Of a DNA stretch of 64,000 nucleotides, positions 8,629 through 18,710 are shown piece by piece. Each line of letters begins with the position of its first letter. Within the stretch, counting starts at the first letter, position 1. A program made the translations under genes and the position numbers. The stretch is from Caulobacter sp. FWC2 (GTDB lineage: Bacteria > Pseudomonadota > Alphaproteobacteria > Caulobacterales > Caulobacteraceae), in NCBI RefSeq assembly GCF_002742625.1, contig NZ_PEBF01000001.1:5146001-5210000 (forward strand), in the 5' to 3' direction. Below the pieces are notes generated by a model. It was not told the DNA's origin and did no database searches. It was given only the letters and a program-made list of their open reading frames with translations.

Positions 8629-9039
8629 TTAGAACTTGAACGCGGTCTCGAGGCGGACGCGCGGGGCCTGATCGGGCTGCTGGGCCTTGCGGGCAGCCAG
8701 GGCCGGGTTGGATTCACCCAGGCTGACGGCGCCGCCGACGCGGATCGACGGGGTCACCTTGAAATAGGCGCCGGCCTGGACGTCCTGCATTTGCATTTCA
8801 CGGCTGGACGGCTGGTCGAGGTCCAGCTTCAGGCCCCAGCGGCCCTTCTTTGCGTCCCAACGCAGGGTGCGCTTGTCATCCTGAGGATACTGGACGCCGG
8901 CGGCGGCGCTGGTGAAGTCGTTCTTGACCGAGAAATCGGGAGTAACCGCATGCGGCTTGGCCTGGGCGAACGCCATCGACGCCGATCCCGTCAGGATCAG
9001 CGCGGCGGTCCCCGCCAGAAAGAAACGCGTCGCGGTCAT
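8629..9039 (-). CDS. ntrZ: NtrZ-family periplasmic regulator
   Basis: A 136-aa exported protein. The signal peptide is MTATRFFLAGTAALILTG to AMAFAQ-type cleavage (about residue 26). The mature protein has a compact conserved part: DDKRTLRWDAKKGRWGLKLD, MQMQDVQAGAYFKVTPSIRV and a terminal RVRLETAFKF that resembles an outer-membrane strand end. It matches the NtrZ family. In Caulobacter NtrZ has been described as a periplasmic modulator of the sensor kinase NtrY. Its place five genes before parB agrees with C. crescentus as I remember it. The start is set at the ATG giving a proper signal peptide; an upstream in-frame start adds 14 unlikely residues. Confidence 0.82.
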   Translation of the reverse strand: MTATRFFLAGTAALILTGSASMAFAQAKPHAVTPDFSVKNDFTSAAAGVQYPQDDKRTLRWDAKKGRWGLKLDLDQPSSREMQMQDVQAGAYFKVTPSIRVGGAVSLGESNPALAARKAQQPDQAPRVRLETAFKF

Positions 9040-9306
9040 CACCACTCGCCGCCCATACTCTGTTATCCCCACCCATCCCATGTAGGAACGAGCCCCTTAC
9101 ATTGCGATTAAAGGCTGGAGCAGAACGCGGTCAACCTCGCTTCGGTCGCACCCGGCGCCAAATTGGGCGATTCAATCGAGTGCTGTTGCCCCCAGGTCAC
9201 GCGATTCCTGTTTTGAGGCGGCGCAGCCATGCTATAGACCGGCTCCCGGCCGCGGGGGCGCGCCTGGGTGCGCGCGAGCGCCCGCGAAATATTGGAGCGA
9301 GGTACT

Positions 9307-9819
9307 ATGGCGTTTGAACGTGGGTCTGTGATGCGCGGCTTCGCCGCGGGCGTCCTGGCTCTGTCGATGCTGGGCATGACCGCATGCGCCAGCAACAAGC
9401 CCCCGAAGACGTTCTCGACCCAAAGCGACGAGCCGGGCCTCAACCCGTTCAAGCGCTTTGGCGGCGGCAGCAAGGCTCCGGCGTCTGAAGGCTCGATTGG
9501 CGTCAACGGCTATCTGTGGCGCGCCAGCCTCGACACCCTGGCCTTCATGCCGCTGGCCTCGGCCGATCCGTACGGCGGCGTGATCATCACCGACTGGTAC
9601 GTGAACCCGGAAACCCCGGCCGAGCGCTTCAAGGCCACGGTCTATATCCTGGATACGCGCCTGCGCGCCGACGGCCTGAACGTCACGGTGTTCAAGCAGT
9701 CCAAGGACGTGAACGGCGCCTGGGTCGATGCTCCGGTCGCCGACCAGACCTCGACTGACCTCGAGAACGCGATCCTGACCCGCGCTCGTCAGCTTCGACT
9801 TTCGAACATCAAGGGCTAA
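9307..9819 (+). CDS. DUF3576 lipoprotein
   Basis: A 170-aa lipoprotein with signal peptide and lipobox LGMTACAS, so probably in the outer membrane. The mature domain (GVNGYLWRASLDTLAFMPLASADPYGGVIITDWYVNPE through VTVFKQ) matches DUF3576, a conserved alphaproteobacterial family of unknown function. The start ATG 9307 has GGAGCGAG just upstream. It precedes leuS, but a long hairpin (9827-9860) and the structured leuS leader lie between, so co-transcription is doubtful. Confidence 0.85.
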   Translation: MAFERGSVMRGFAAGVLALSMLGMTACASNKPPKTFSTQSDEPGLNPFKRFGGGSKAPASEGSIGVNGYLWRASLDTLAFMPLASADPYGGVIITDWYVNPETPAERFKATVYILDTRLRADGLNVTVFKQSKDVNGAWVDAPVADQTSTDLENAILTRARQLRLSNIKG

Positions 9820-9826
9820 GGCCCCT

Positions 9827-9860
9827 CCAGGGGTTCTCGCCATAGCGGCGAGAACCCTGG
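9827..9860. terminator. Long hairpin after the DUF3576 gene
   Basis: A 14-bp stem with a single bulged G (CCAGGG(G)TTCTCGCC, loop ATAG, GGCGAGAACCCTGG) starts 8 bases past the stop codon. It lacks a T tract, so it is either a weak or Rho-assisted terminator, or an RNA-end-stabilising structure. Confidence 0.6.
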
Positions 9861-9890
9861 TGACACCTTATATTTCCAGCGCGCTCCGCT

Positions 9891-10008
9891 CGCGAAACCG
9901 CTTACCTTGTCGCGGACGCGCGCGGTGCCTGCCTTAGCAGGCTCCGATTTTAAAACTCGGGCGCGTGATGGCCGCCGAAACCGCTTACACTTTCGGCTAT
10001 CACGCGCC
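9891..10008 (+). promoter_or_regulatory. leuS leader: two hairpins with a shared loop 12-mer
   Basis: Two hairpins are seen before leuS. The first has stem CGCGA/TCGCG (9891-9914). The second has an outer 10-bp stem GGCGCGTGAT/ATCACGCGCC and an inner 7-bp stem GCCGAAA/TTTCGGC (9960-10008). Both carry the identical 12-mer GAAACCGCTTAC (9894-9905 and 9977-9988), which spans stem base and loop. The second ends 35 bases before the leuS ATG. It could be an RNA regulatory leader. Alternatively, the 12-mers could be DNA operator sites, since they resemble LacI-family half-sites. No T-box features are present. Confidence 0.45.
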
Positions 10009-10043
10009 TGGGGCGTCTTTCCGCATCCAAGACCTGGTTCCCG

Positions 10044-12644
10044 ATGGCCCGCTACAATCCCAAAGACACCGAGCCCAAGTGGCGTGAAGCCTGGGCGAAG
10101 GCCGACGTCTTCAAGACCGGCGAGATCAACGACGGCCGTCCGAAATACTACGTGCTCGAGATGTTCCCGTATCCGTCGGGCCGCATCCACATGGGCCACG
10201 TCCGCAACTACGCCATGGGCGACGTGGTGGCCCGCTACAAGCGCGCGCAAGGTTTCAACGTCCTGCACCCGATGGGCTGGGACGCCTTCGGCATGCCGGC
10301 CGAGAACGCGGCCATGGAGCGCGGCGTCCATCCCAAGGGCTGGACCTACGACAACATCGCCGCCATGCGCGAGCAGCTGAAGTCGCTGGGCATTTCGGTC
10401 GACTGGTCGCGCGAGTTCGCCACCTGCGACCCGGAATACTATGGCAAGCAGCAGGCCTGGTTCCTGCGCCTGCTGAAGCGCGGCCTGGTCTATCGCAAGG
10501 AAGCCTCGGTCAACTGGGACCCGGTCGACATGACCGTCCTGGCCAACGAGCAGGTCATCGACGGCAAGGGCTGGCGCTCGGGCGCCACGGTCGAGAAGCG
10601 AAAGCTGACTCAGTGGTTCCTGCGCATCACCGACTACGCCGACGCCCTGATCGACGGCCTGAAGACCCTGGACCGCTGGCCCGACAAGGTTCGCCTGATG
10701 CAGGAGAACTGGATCGGTCGCTCCAAGGGCCTGCGCTTCAAGTTCGCCTTTGACGGCGAGGCGCCCGACGGCATGGCCGAGGGGCTGGAGGTCTACACCA
10801 CCCGTCCCGACACCCTGTTCGGCGCCAGCTTCGTCGGCATCGCGCCCGAGCATCCGCTGGCCGAGCGCCTGGCGATCGAAAATCCCGAGATCCAGCAGTT
10901 CATCGCCGACTGCCGCAAGGGCGGCACCTCGGAAGCCGAGATCGAGAGCGCCGAGAAGCTGGGCTACGACACCGGCCTGCGGGTCAAGCACCCGCTGGAT
11001 CCGTCGATTACCCTGCCCGTCTGGATCGCCAACTTCATCCTGATGGACTACGGCACCGGCGCGATCTTCGCCTGCCCGGCCCACGACCAGCGCGACCTGG
11101 ACTTCGCCCGCAAGTACGACCAGCCGGTGAAGCCCGTCGTCCTGCCCAACGGCGAGGATCCGGCGACCTTCCAGGTCGGCAAGGAGGCCTATGTCGGCCC
11201 CGGCAAGATCTTCAATTCGGAATTCCTGGACGGCATGGACGTCGAGACCGCCAAGGCCGAGGCCGTGTCGCGGATCGAGGCGGCCGGCCAGGGCGAGGGC
11301 GCGACGGTCTATCGCCTGCGCGACTGGGGCATCTCGCGCCAGCGCTACTGGGGTTGCCCGATCCCGGTGATCCACTGCCAGGCCTGCGGCGTCGTGCCCG
11401 TGCCGGAAAACCAGCTGCCGGTCGCCCTGCCCGAGGATGTCACCTTCGACAAGCCGGGCAATCCGCTGCTGCGTCACCCGACCTGGCGTCACACGGCCTG
11501 CCCGTCGTGCGGCGGCAAGGCCGAGCGTGAAACCGACACGCTGGATACGTTCATCGACTCCAGCTGGTACTTCGCCCGCTTCGCCGACACCCACGCGGAC
11601 GAGCCGGTGGGCAAGGACGCGGCCGACCACTGGCTGCCGGTCGACCAGTATATCGGCGGCGTCGAGCACGCGATCCTGCACCTGCTGTACGCGCGCTTCA
11701 TCACCCGCGCCCTGAAGGACGAGAACCTGCTGTCGGTCGAGGAGCCGTTCGCGGGCCTGTTTACCCAGGGCATGGTCACCCACGAGGCCTACAAGAACGA
11801 GGCCGGCGAGTGGGTGGAACCGTCGGACATCCGCATCACCGTCGAGGGCAATAACCGCTCGGCAGTCCACGCCACGACGGGCGCCCCGATCATCATCGGC
11901 GACATCGAGAAGATGTCGAAGTCCAAGAAGAACGTCGTCGCCCCCGAGGACATCTTCGAGGCCTACGGCGTCGATAGCGCGCGCCTGTTCGTGATGAGCG
12001 ACAGCCCGCCCGAACGCGACGTCCAGTGGACCAATTCGGGCGTCGAAGGCTCCTGGCGCTTCACGCACCGTCTGTGGAACGAGTTCGACAGCCAGCCGGC
12101 CGGCGACTTCGCCCATGACGACAGCGACGAAGCGGCCGTGGCCCTGCGCAAGGCGGCCCACAAACTGATCGGCTTCGTCACCGACAGCATCGAGGGCTTC
12201 CGCTTCAACAGCGGCGTGGCGCGCTTGTACGAGTTCCTGAACGCCCTGAAGGCCGCTCCGGCTGCCAATGGGGACGGGACTCCCGCGTCGCAGGGTGTGC
12301 TGGCGGCCCGCAAGGAAGCCCTGAACATCCTCGCCCGCCTGGTCGCCCCGTTCACGCCTCACCTGGCCGAAGAAGCCTGGGCCTCGATCGGCGGCGAGGG
12401 CATGGTCGTCAACGCGCCCTGGCCCAAGGCCGACCCGGCCCTGGCCGCGGATGACGAGCGCGTCCTGCCGATTCAGATCAACGGCAAGCGTCGCGGCGAG
12501 ATCAAGGTCAAGGCCGGCGCGGCTGAAGACGAGGTCCAGAAAATCGCTCTGGCGGATCCGAACGTCCTGGCCCACCTTGAGGGCGTCACCGTCCGCAAGG
12601 TGATCGTGGTCAAGGACCGCATCGTCAACATCGTGGCCAATTGA
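10044..12644 (+). CDS. leuS: Leucyl-tRNA synthetase
   Basis: An 866-aa class Ia synthetase charging tRNA-Leu. The HIGH motif appears as HMGH at residues 49-52 (in [15 protein letters not shown]) and the KMSKS loop at about residues 623-627. The CP1 editing domain is present, with [21 protein letters not shown] and the hydrolytic-site segment [19 protein letters not shown]. The zinc-domain cysteines CQACG and CPSCGG are visible. Length is standard. lptE and holA follow closely, a gene order common in proteobacteria. Confidence 0.98.
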   Translation: MARYNPKDTEPKWREAWAKADVFKTGEINDGRPKYYVLEMFPYPSGRIHMGHVRNYAMGDVVARYKRAQGFNVLHPMGWDAFGMPAENAAMERGVHPKGWTYDNIAAMREQLKSLGISVDWSREFATCDPEYYGKQQAWFLRLLKRGLVYRKEASVNWDPVDMTVLANEQVIDGKGWRSGATVEKRKLTQWFLRITDYADALIDGLKTLDRWPDKVRLMQENWIGRSKGLRFKFAFDGEAPDGMAEGLEVYTTRPDTLFGASFVGIAPEHPLAERLAIENPEIQQFIADCRKGGTSEAEIESAEKLGYDTGLRVKHPLDPSITLPVWIANFILMDYGTGAIFACPAHDQRDLDFARKYDQPVKPVVLPNGEDPATFQVGKEAYVGPGKIFNSEFLDGMDVETAKAEAVSRIEAAGQGEGATVYRLRDWGISRQRYWGCPIPVIHCQACGVVPVPENQLPVALPEDVTFDKPGNPLLRHPTWRHTACPSCGGKAERETDTLDTFIDSSWYFARFADTHADEPVGKDAADHWLPVDQYIGGVEHAILHLLYARFITRALKDENLLSVEEPFAGLFTQGMVTHEAYKNEAGEWVEPSDIRITVEGNNRSAVHATTGAPIIIGDIEKMSKSKKNVVAPEDIFEAYGVDSARLFVMSDSPPERDVQWTNSGVEGSWRFTHRLWNEFDSQPAGDFAHDDSDEAAVALRKAAHKLIGFVTDSIEGFRFNSGVARLYEFLNALKAAPAANGDGTPASQGVLAARKEALNILARLVAPFTPHLAEEAWASIGGEGMVVNAPWPKADPALAADDERVLPIQINGKRRGEIKVKAGAAEDEVQKIALADPNVLAHLEGVTVRKVIVVKDRIVNIVAN

Positions 12645-12661
12645 GACCCCAAGGGACCTCT

Positions 12662-13171
12662 ATGAAACGCACCCTGGCGGCTGGCGCGATAGCGCTCTCG
12701 ACCCTCGCCCTTTCGGCCTGCGCCGGCTTCACACCGCTGTACGGCCGTCCCGGGGTCGAGGGCGGTCTCACCAGCATCGAGACCGTCGCGGCCGAAGGGC
12801 GGGGCGGCTACCTGCTGCGCGAGCAGCTGGACGACGCCCTGGGCCACAAGCAGGGCGATCCGGCGGTCTACAAGCTGTACTTCTCGGTCAAGGAGTTCCG
12901 TTTCGCCCGCGGCGTGCGCCTCGACAATGTCGCCAACCGCTACGAGCTGCGGATGACCGTCGACTGGCGCCTGATGGACGCCAAGAGCGGCAAGGAAGCC
13001 ACCAACGGCAAGACCGACGTGTCGGTGACCTACGACTCCGCCGACCAGCCCTACGCGGCCATCGCGGCCCAGAACGACGGCCAGGAACGGGCGGCGACCG
13101 AAGCGGCCCGCAAGATCCAGCTGGATCTCGCCACCTGGCTGGCGGCGGGCAAGAAGAAGCCGGCGGCCTAG
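12662..13171 (+). CDS. lptE: LPS-assembly lipoprotein LptE
   Basis: A 169-aa outer-membrane lipoprotein. The signal peptide MKRTLAAGAIALSTLALSAC ends in a lipobox (Cys about residue 20), followed by the LptE hallmark GFTPLYGRPG. LptE plugs LptD and assists LPS insertion into the outer leaflet. The start at 12662 is preferred over an in-frame upstream start because it gives a proper signal peptide. It lies between leuS and holA in the conserved leuS-lptE-holA order, 7 bp before holA. Confidence 0.92.
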   Translation: MKRTLAAGAIALSTLALSACAGFTPLYGRPGVEGGLTSIETVAAEGRGGYLLREQLDDALGHKQGDPAVYKLYFSVKEFRFARGVRLDNVANRYELRMTVDWRLMDAKSGKEATNGKTDVSVTYDSADQPYAAIAAQNDGQERAATEAARKIQLDLATWLAAGKKKPAA

Positions 13172-13177
13172 CGAGTC

Positions 13178-14230
13178 ATGATCCTCTCCAAGCGTCCGGA
13201 CGTCGAACGCTTCCTGAGGGAGCCGACCCCGGACATCCGGGCGGTGGTGCTCTACGGCAAGGACCGGGGCGTCGTGCGTGATCGCGCCAACGCCCTGGCC
13301 AAGCGCATCGTCGAGCGTCCCGACGACCCGTTCGACACCGCCATGCTGACCGACAGCGACCTGGACGCCGATCCGGCCAAGCTGGAAGACGAGCTGTCGG
13401 CCATGTCGCTGATGGGCGGCCGCCGCCTGGTGCGCCTGCGCCTGGCCGGCGAGAAGGCCGGACCGGACAAGCAGGCCGCCGAGGCCCTGACCCGCCATGT
13501 CGAGGGTAAGCTCAATCCCGACGCCTTCTTCCTGGTCGAGGCCGGGGCCTTGGGCCGCGACTCCCAGCTGCGCAAGGTCGGCGAGAAGGCTAACGGCTGC
13601 GCCGTCATTCCCTGCTACGAGGACGAGGCTGGCGACCTGGCCCGCCTGACGCGCGACACCCTGGCTAACGACAAGGTGGGGCTCAACAGCGAGGCGCTGG
13701 ACCTATTCGTTTCACGCCTGCCCAAGGAGCGCGGCGTGGCCCGCGCCGAGATCGAGCGCCTGGCGCTCTATCTTGGTCCCAACAGCGGCGTCACCGCGAC
13801 CGCCGCCGACTTGACCGACTTTCTGGGCGTCGAGCCGGAAGCTTCGCTCAGCGACGCCGCCGCCGATGCGTTCGGTGGCAGGGCCGGCCCCGCCCAGCAG
13901 GCCCTGCGTCGCGCTGCGGCGGAGGGCGAAGGCGGTTCAGCCGCCGTCCGGGCCATCGGCTACTATCTGGGCCGTCTGCGCCGGGTTCTGACCCTGCACA
14001 AGAATGGCGTCGACCTTCAGGCGGCCGCCAAGGCCTCGGGCGTGTTCTGGAAACAGGAGCGCGAGTTCCTGCGCCAGGCCCGCGCCTGGAACCTGGAGGC
14101 CATTCTCGAGATCCAGGGCGAGGTCCTCAACGCCGACCGCGCCTGCAAGACCTCCGGCTCGCCCGACCAGCTGATCTCCGAGCGCCTGGCGCTGATGATC
14201 GCGGGTCGCGCAAGGCGGCTGGGGCTGTAG
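13178..14230 (+). CDS. holA: DNA polymerase III delta subunit
   Basis: A 350-aa clamp-loader subunit that opens the beta sliding clamp. Family features are AVVLYGKDRGVVRDRA, DDPFDTAMLTDSDLDADPAKLEDELSAMSLMGGRRLVRLRLAGEK (the delta N-domain containing the beta-interacting hydrophobic wedge), and the C-terminal QLISERLALMIAGRARR. It is a minimal member of the AAA+ collar family without a classical P-loop, as expected for delta. It ends the leuS-lptE-holA run and is followed by two hairpins. Confidence 0.95.
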   Translation: MILSKRPDVERFLREPTPDIRAVVLYGKDRGVVRDRANALAKRIVERPDDPFDTAMLTDSDLDADPAKLEDELSAMSLMGGRRLVRLRLAGEKAGPDKQAAEALTRHVEGKLNPDAFFLVEAGALGRDSQLRKVGEKANGCAVIPCYEDEAGDLARLTRDTLANDKVGLNSEALDLFVSRLPKERGVARAEIERLALYLGPNSGVTATAADLTDFLGVEPEASLSDAAADAFGGRAGPAQQALRRAAAEGEGGSAAVRAIGYYLGRLRRVLTLHKNGVDLQAAAKASGVFWKQEREFLRQARAWNLEAILEIQGEVLNADRACKTSGSPDQLISERLALMIAGRARRLGL

Positions 14231-14239
14231 GCCCGAAAA

Positions 14240-14259
14240 GGCCCGAAAACGGGCCCTTT
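14240..14259 (+). terminator. Terminator hairpin after holA
   Basis: Stem GGCCCG / CGGGCC with an AAAA loop, followed by CTTTG, ten bases after the holA stop. A short intrinsic terminator for the leuS-lptE-holA transcript. Confidence 0.7.
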
Positions 14260-14343
14260 GCGCGCCTGTGGATGCTTATTGAGAAAGCCTTACGAGATAA
14301 GGGCTTGTGGCGGAAATCGCTGTGAACCGCCCTCCTCTCACGA

Positions 14344-14379
14344 AAACGGCGCCTCCCCGCGTACGGAAAGGCGCCGTTT
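14344..14379. terminator. Bidirectional terminator between holA and parB
   Basis: A perfect 10-bp stem AAACGGCGCC / GGCGCCGTTT flanks a 16-base loop. A and T runs at the two ends allow it to act on both the rightward holA transcript and the leftward parA-parB transcript, whose parB stop is at 14449. Confidence 0.75.
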
Positions 14380-14448
14380 CGTGCGCGACAGAGGCGATTT
14401 TCAGGAGCCCTGAAACGCGCTCATCCGCACGCTTTTAGGTGCGACTGA

Positions 14449-15360
14449 TCACACCCCGCGCGTCAGCCGATTGCACAGGTCGTCGAGCTGTTCGAGCGTG
14501 GCGTAGGTGATGGTCAGGGTCCCGGTCGAGCCGCGATGGTCGATGGCGACATCAAGGCCGAGCACCGACGACAGGTCGGCCTCAAGGGCCTGGGTGTCGG
14601 TATCCTTCACGCGCGGCGGACGACCGCCCTTGTTTTTGCTCGGCGTCGCGTTCGGCGTCTTGCGGGCCAGGGCCTCGGTCTCGCGGACCGACAGGCCGCC
14701 GTCGATGATTTGCTTGGCCAGGGCCACCGGGTCGGCCGCCGCGGCGATGGCGCGGGCATGACCGGCCGACAGCTCGCCGCTGACCAGGTAGGACTGCACC
14801 TCGTCCGGTAGGGCCAGCAGACGCATGGTGTTGGCGACGTGGCTGCGGCTCTTGCCGATGGTCTGGGCGATGGCGTCCTGGGTGCGCTCGAACTTCTCCA
14901 TCAGCACCTTGTAGGAGAGCGCTTCTTCCAGGACGTTCAGGTCGGCGCGCTGGACGTTCTCGATGATGCCGATTTCCAGCACCGCCAGGTCGTCAAGTTC
15001 GCGCACCATGATCGGCACGGTGCGCAGGCCCGCGCGCTGGGCGGCGCGCCAGCGGCGTTCGCCGGCGACGATCTGATATTCGCCCGGCGCACCCGGCGCC
15101 GGACGGACCAGGATCGGCTGCAGGACGCCCTTCTCGCGGATCGAGTTGGACAGGTCCTCCAGGTCATCCTCTCGGAAGGTGCGGCGCGGCTGGTCGGGAT
15201 TGCGCTTCAGGATCTCGATCGGCGCTTCACGCGAGCCGGGCGCACTATCGCCGGGGGTCCGGGCCGGCGCGTTCTCGACCTCGCCCAGCAAGGCGGACAG
15301 ACCCCGCCCCAGACCACGACGCCCCTCGGAACCACTCGGTTCAGCCACTACGGACTCCAT
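14449..15360 (-). CDS. parB: Chromosome-partitioning protein ParB
   Basis: A 303-aa parS-binding CTPase clamp. The N-terminal GRRGLGRGLSALLGEV is the ParA-interaction segment. The CTP-binding region includes QPRRTFREDDLEDLSNSIREKGVLQPILVR and GERRWRAAQRAG, followed by ENVQRADLNVLEEA. The helix-turn-helix IAQTIGKSRSHVANTMRLLALP contacts parS. A C-terminal dimerisation domain ends TLEQLDDLCNRL. The start is ATG 15360; GTG 15348 is an alternative, and C. crescentus ParB, as I recall it, begins nearer the SEGRRGLGRG motif. Likely parS targets lie at 17.1-21.7 kb. It is transcribed with parA, 41 bp upstream. Confidence 0.97.
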   Translation of the reverse strand: MESVVAEPSGSEGRRGLGRGLSALLGEVENAPARTPGDSAPGSREAPIEILKRNPDQPRRTFREDDLEDLSNSIREKGVLQPILVRPAPGAPGEYQIVAGERRWRAAQRAGLRTVPIMVRELDDLAVLEIGIIENVQRADLNVLEEALSYKVLMEKFERTQDAIAQTIGKSRSHVANTMRLLALPDEVQSYLVSGELSAGHARAIAAAADPVALAKQIIDGGLSVRETEALARKTPNATPSKNKGGRPPRVKDTDTQALEADLSSVLGLDVAIDHRGSTGTLTITYATLEQLDDLCNRLTRGV

Positions 15361-15401
15361 CTTCTTCTCGTACTCGTTCGGATCGTTGTTCGTAAAAGAG
15401 C

Positions 15402-16205
15402 CTAGGCGGCCTGGGCCTGGCGATCGCGCTCGCGGCTGATCACTTCGCGGGCCAGTTTCAGGTAGGCCTGGCTGCCAGCGCATTTCAGGTCGTACAGCAG
15501 CACGGGCTTGCCGAACGACGGCGCCTCCGAGACGCGGACATTTCGCGGTATGACCGCGTCATAGACCTTGTCGCCGAAATATTCGCGGACGTCGCGGGCC
15601 ACCTGCTCGGAAAGGCTGTTGCGGCGATCGTACATGGTCAGCACCACGCCCTGGATCTCCAGGCGTGGATTGAGGCTGCCCCGGATGCGCTCGATGGTCC
15701 GCATCAGCTGGGTCAGGCCTTCCAGGGCGAAGAACTCACACTGCAGCGGCACGAACACCGCGTCGGCGGCGGTCATGGCGTTGACGGTCAGGACATTCAG
15801 CGACGGCGGGCAGTCGATCAGCACATAGGTGTACGGCCCATTGGCGCGGATGGCCTCGAGCGCGTCGCGCAGGCGGTAGGACCGACGGGCGGTCTGACCC
15901 AGTTCGATCTCGATGCCCGACAGGTCGGCGTCGGCCGGTATGACGTCCAGCCCCGGCAGTTCCGTCTTCACCGCCGCGTCGACCACCGGCGACTCGCCCA
16001 TCAGCACGTCATAGAGCGTGGTCCGGCGCTGGATGCGGGTGATGCCCAGGCCGGTCGAGCAGTTGCCCTGCGGGTCGGCGTCGATCAGCAGTACGCGCTC
16101 ACCGCAGGCGGCCAGGGCGGTGCCCAGGTTGATGGCGGTCGTGGTCTTGCCGACGCCGCCCTTCTGGTTGGCGATGGCGAAGACGCGGAGAGGATTAGCG
16201 GACAC
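15402..16205 (-). CDS. parA: Chromosome-partitioning ATPase ParA
   Basis: A 267-aa deviant-Walker ATPase that moves the ParB-parS complex towards the new pole. Walker A is KGGVGKTTT (about residues 15-23), Walker A' is LLIDADPQGN, and Walker B is VLIDCPPSL. Non-specific DNA-binding basic residues are expected in the C-terminal part. The start [14 protein letters not shown] is as in C. crescentus ParA. Its 5' end overlaps the rsmG 3' end by 11 bases. It is encoded in the rsmG-parA-parB series, so expression is probably coupled to mnmG and rsmG. Confidence 0.98.
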   Translation of the reverse strand: MSANPLRVFAIANQKGGVGKTTTAINLGTALAACGERVLLIDADPQGNCSTGLGITRIQRRTTLYDVLMGESPVVDAAVKTELPGLDVIPADADLSGIEIELGQTARRSYRLRDALEAIRANGPYTYVLIDCPPSLNVLTVNAMTAADAVFVPLQCEFFALEGLTQLMRTIERIRGSLNPRLEIQGVVLTMYDRRNSLSEQVARDVREYFGDKVYDAVIPRNVRVSEAPSFGKPVLLYDLKCAGSQAYLKLAREVISRERDRQAQAA

Positions 16206-16845
16206 GGGAAAGCCTCTTCACTTGGACGACGCGGCCACGGGGGTCGCTTTGGCTGGGGAGCAGCTCACTGGCGAACGACCAGGCCTTGCGGGCCTCGGTC
16301 AGTTCAGTCGCGACGTCCTGACCCTTGAGGAAGAGGCCGGTGGCGCCGCGATAGAGATAGGGTTCGGCGAAGCCGAGCAGCCGGGTCATGGGCGCGCAGG
16401 CGCGGGCGGTGACCACATCGACCTTCAGCTTCAGCTCTTCGGCGCGGACATTGTGGATCTCGACAGGCAGGTCCAGGGCCTGGGCCGCCACCTCGAGAAA
16501 GCGGCAACGCTTGGCCATGCTCTCGACGAGGTGGACCTTGGCGTTGTCCTGGCCCTTCAGAAGTATGGCCAGCACCACCCCGGGCAGACCGGCGCCCGCG
16601 CCGAGGTCAGCCCAGGTTCGGGCCTCCGGAGCCAGGGCCAGGAGCTGAGAACTGTCCAAGGCGTGGCGGGTCCAGTAGGTGGCGATGGTCAGCGGGCCGA
16701 CCAGGTTCATCACCGCGTTCCATTCGGCCAGCAGCGTCTGGAAGCGCGCCAGGTCTGCGAGCTGGGCGTCCGAGACGCCGGTAAGGGCCTGGTAACCAGA
16801 CGCATCGAGCGCCTGCGGTTCAACGGTCACGGCTTCAGGCTGCAC
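16195..16845 (-). CDS. rsmG: 16S rRNA (guanine527-N7)-methyltransferase RsmG (GidB)
   Basis: A 216-aa Rossmann-fold methyltransferase that modifies G527 of 16S r[13 protein letters not shown] precedes the SAM-binding [32 protein letters not shown] and [21 protein letters not shown] are the other family blocks. It overlaps mnmG upstream and parA downstream by 11 bases each, so the three are surely co-translated. The mnmG-rsmG-parA-parB order is widely conserved near bacterial origins. Confidence 0.97.
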   Translation of the reverse strand: MQPEAVTVEPQALDASGYQALTGVSDAQLADLARFQTLLAEWNAVMNLVGPLTIATYWTRHALDSSQLLALAPEARTWADLGAGAGLPGVVLAILLKGQDNAKVHLVESMAKRCRFLEVAAQALDLPVEIHNVRAEELKLKVDVVTARACAPMTRLLGFAEPYLYRGATGLFLKGQDVATELTEARKAWSFASELLPSQSDPRGRVVQVKRLSRVR

Positions 16846-18691
16846 GGCTGCGCCTCACATGGGCCAGCAGCGCGGTCAGCGCGCCGGGGGTCACGCCCTC
16901 GATACGAGCCGCCTGGCCCAGGGTCATGGGACGCACGCGGACCAGCTTCTCGCGGACCTCGTTGGAGAGACTGCCGATGTCGGCATAGTCGAGATCCGCA
17001 GGGAGCCGCAGGTCCTCGTCCTTGCGCAGCGACTCGGCGTCGGCGCGCTGACGGTCGAGATAGCCGGCATAGGCGGCCTCGATCTCGATCTGCTCGCGGA
17101 CGTCGGTGTTCCACGTGAAAACCTCGGGCCACACAGCGCCAAGATCATCCAGCGTCACGTCGGGATAGGCCAGCATGGCGAACAGGTCGCGGCGGACGCC
17201 ATCGCTGTTGACCTTGAACCCGGCCTTCACGGCCTCGTTCGGGGTCAGTGTCACAGAACGCGCAAAGGCGCGGGCCGCTTCCAGCCGCGCCTTCTTTTCG
17301 GCCCAGGCCAAAGCGCGGCGCTCGCCCACCACGCCCAGCGCGATCCCACGATCGGTCAGACGCTGGTCGGCGTTGTCGGCGCGCAGGGTGAGGCGGAACT
17401 CGGCCCGGCTGGTGAACATGCGATACGGCTCGGTGACGCCCCGGGTGACAAGGTCGTCAATCATCACGCCGATATAGGCCTCGTCCCTCGCGAAGACGGC
17501 GGGCTCCCTGCCCTTTTCGGCCAGCGCCGCGTTCAGCCCCGCCACCAGGCCCTGAGCGCCGGCCTCTTCATAACCGGTGGTGCCGTTGATCTGGCCAGCG
17601 AGGTAGAGACCCGGCAGGCGCTTGGTCTCCAGCGTGGCGTAAAGCTCGCGCGGATCGACATAGTCATATTCGATCGCATAGCCGTAGCGCTTGACCTCGA
17701 CGGCCTCCAGGCCTGGGATTGTGCGCAGGAACAGGAGTTGGGTCTCTTCCGAAACCGACGTGGAAATGCCGTTCGGATAGACCGTTGTGTCATCCAAGCC
17801 CTCCGGCTCCAGGAACACCTGGTGGCTGGTCTTGTCGGCGAAGCGGACGACCTTGTCCTCGATCGACGGGCAATAGCGTGGACCGATCCCCGTGGCGCGA
17901 CCGCCATAGACCAGAGACTCGCTCAGCCGGTCCGCGATGATCTGGTGGGTCTGCGCCGTGGTGAAGGTGATGCCACAGGCGATCTGGGGCGTGTCGATGC
18001 GGTCATTCAGGAACGAGAAAGGCACGGGCTCGTCATCGCCGGGCTGCATCTCCAGCCGGTCCCAAGCGATGGTCGCGCCATCCAAGCGCGCGGGCGTGCC
18101 GGTCTTCAGGCGGCCCATCTGGAAGCCAAGACCATAGAGCCGATCCGCCAGGCCGATCGCCGGCTCATCGCCGACACGGCCGGCGGGAATCCGGGTCTCG
18201 CCCAGGTGGATGACGCCCTTCAGGAAGGTGCCGGTCGTGAGGATTACACGTGGCGCCCGATACGACCGCCCTGCCCCGTCAATCGCGCCAGCGACCTTAC
18301 CGTCCTCGACGATCAGGTCCTCGGCGGCGGCGGCGATGATGTCGAGGTTTTTGGTGGCAGCCAGCTCAGCCTGCATGGCCTCGCGATAGAGCTCGCGGTC
18401 GATCTGGGCGCGAGGGCCGCGAACGGCCGGACCCTTAGAGCGGTTCAGCATCCGGAACTGGATGCCGCCCTTGTCGGCCATCCGGCCCATGACGCCGTCC
18501 AGAGCGTCGATCTCGCGCACCAGATGGCCCTTGCCCAGGCCACCAATGGCCGGGTTGCAGGACATCTCGCCGATGGTTTCCAGCTTGTGGGTCAGCAGCA
18601 AGGTGCGCGCGCCAGCGCGCGCAGACGCGGCCGCCGCCTCGCAGCCGGCGTGACCGCCGCCGATGACAATGACATCCCAGGTATCGGACAA
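16835..18691 (-). CDS. mnmG: tRNA uridine-34 carboxymethylaminomethyl enzyme MnmG (GidA)
   Basis: A 618-aa FAD enzyme that works with MnmE to install the cmnm5 group on wobble U34. The FAD-binding [15 protein letters not shown] is followed by the GidA signature [17 protein letters not shown] and [38 protein letters not shown] is the second signature. The start is TTG 18691, chosen because GAGG lies about 8 bases upstream and the protein begins [13 protein letters not shown] as in relatives. A longer frame to 18757 has only weak starts. A parS-like element at 17107-17122 lies inside this gene and encodes VFTWNT. Confidence 0.97.
   Translation of the reverse strand: MSDTWDVIVIGGGHAGCEAAAASARAGARTLLLTHKLETIGEMSCNPAIGGLGKGHLVREIDALDGVMGRMADKGGIQFRMLNRSKGPAVRGPRAQIDRELYREAMQAELAATKNLDIIAAAAEDLIVEDGKVAGAIDGAGRSYRAPRVILTTGTFLKGVIHLGETRIPAGRVGDEPAIGLADRLYGLGFQMGRLKTGTPARLDGATIAWDRLEMQPGDDEPVPFSFLNDRIDTPQIACGITFTTAQTHQIIADRLSESLVYGGRATGIGPRYCPSIEDKVVRFADKTSHQVFLEPEGLDDTTVYPNGISTSVSEETQLLFLRTIPGLEAVEVKRYGYAIEYDYVDPRELYATLETKRLPGLYLAGQINGTTGYEEAGAQGLVAGLNAALAEKGREPAVFARDEAYIGVMIDDLVTRGVTEPYRMFTSRAEFRLTLRADNADQRLTDRGIALGVVGERRALAWAEKKARLEAARAFARSVTLTPNEAVKAGFKVNSDGVRRDLFAMLAYPDVTLDDLGAVWPEVFTWNTDVREQIEIEAAYAGYLDRQRADAESLRKDEDLRLPADLDYADIGSLSNEVREKLVRVRPMTLGQAARIEGVTPGALTALLAHVRRSRAA
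17107..17122. other. parS-like ParB-binding site inside mnmG
   Basis: TGTTCCACGTGAAAAC compared with the parS 16-mer TGTTNCACGTGAAACA: 14 of 16 positions match, including the CACGTG core. It is inside the mnmG coding sequence, about 9.6 kb left of the putative origin. Probably a weaker parS site of the cluster. Confidence 0.6.
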
Positions 18692-18710
18692 AAGATTCGC
18701 CTCAATGCGA

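Noticed and set aside
9816..12575. A 919-codon open frame antisense to leuS
   Set aside because: Leucyl-tRNA synthetase motifs on the plus strand are complete. The antisense frame is the usual GC-rich third-position shadow, with low-complexity Arg/Gly/Leu-rich sequence and no motif.
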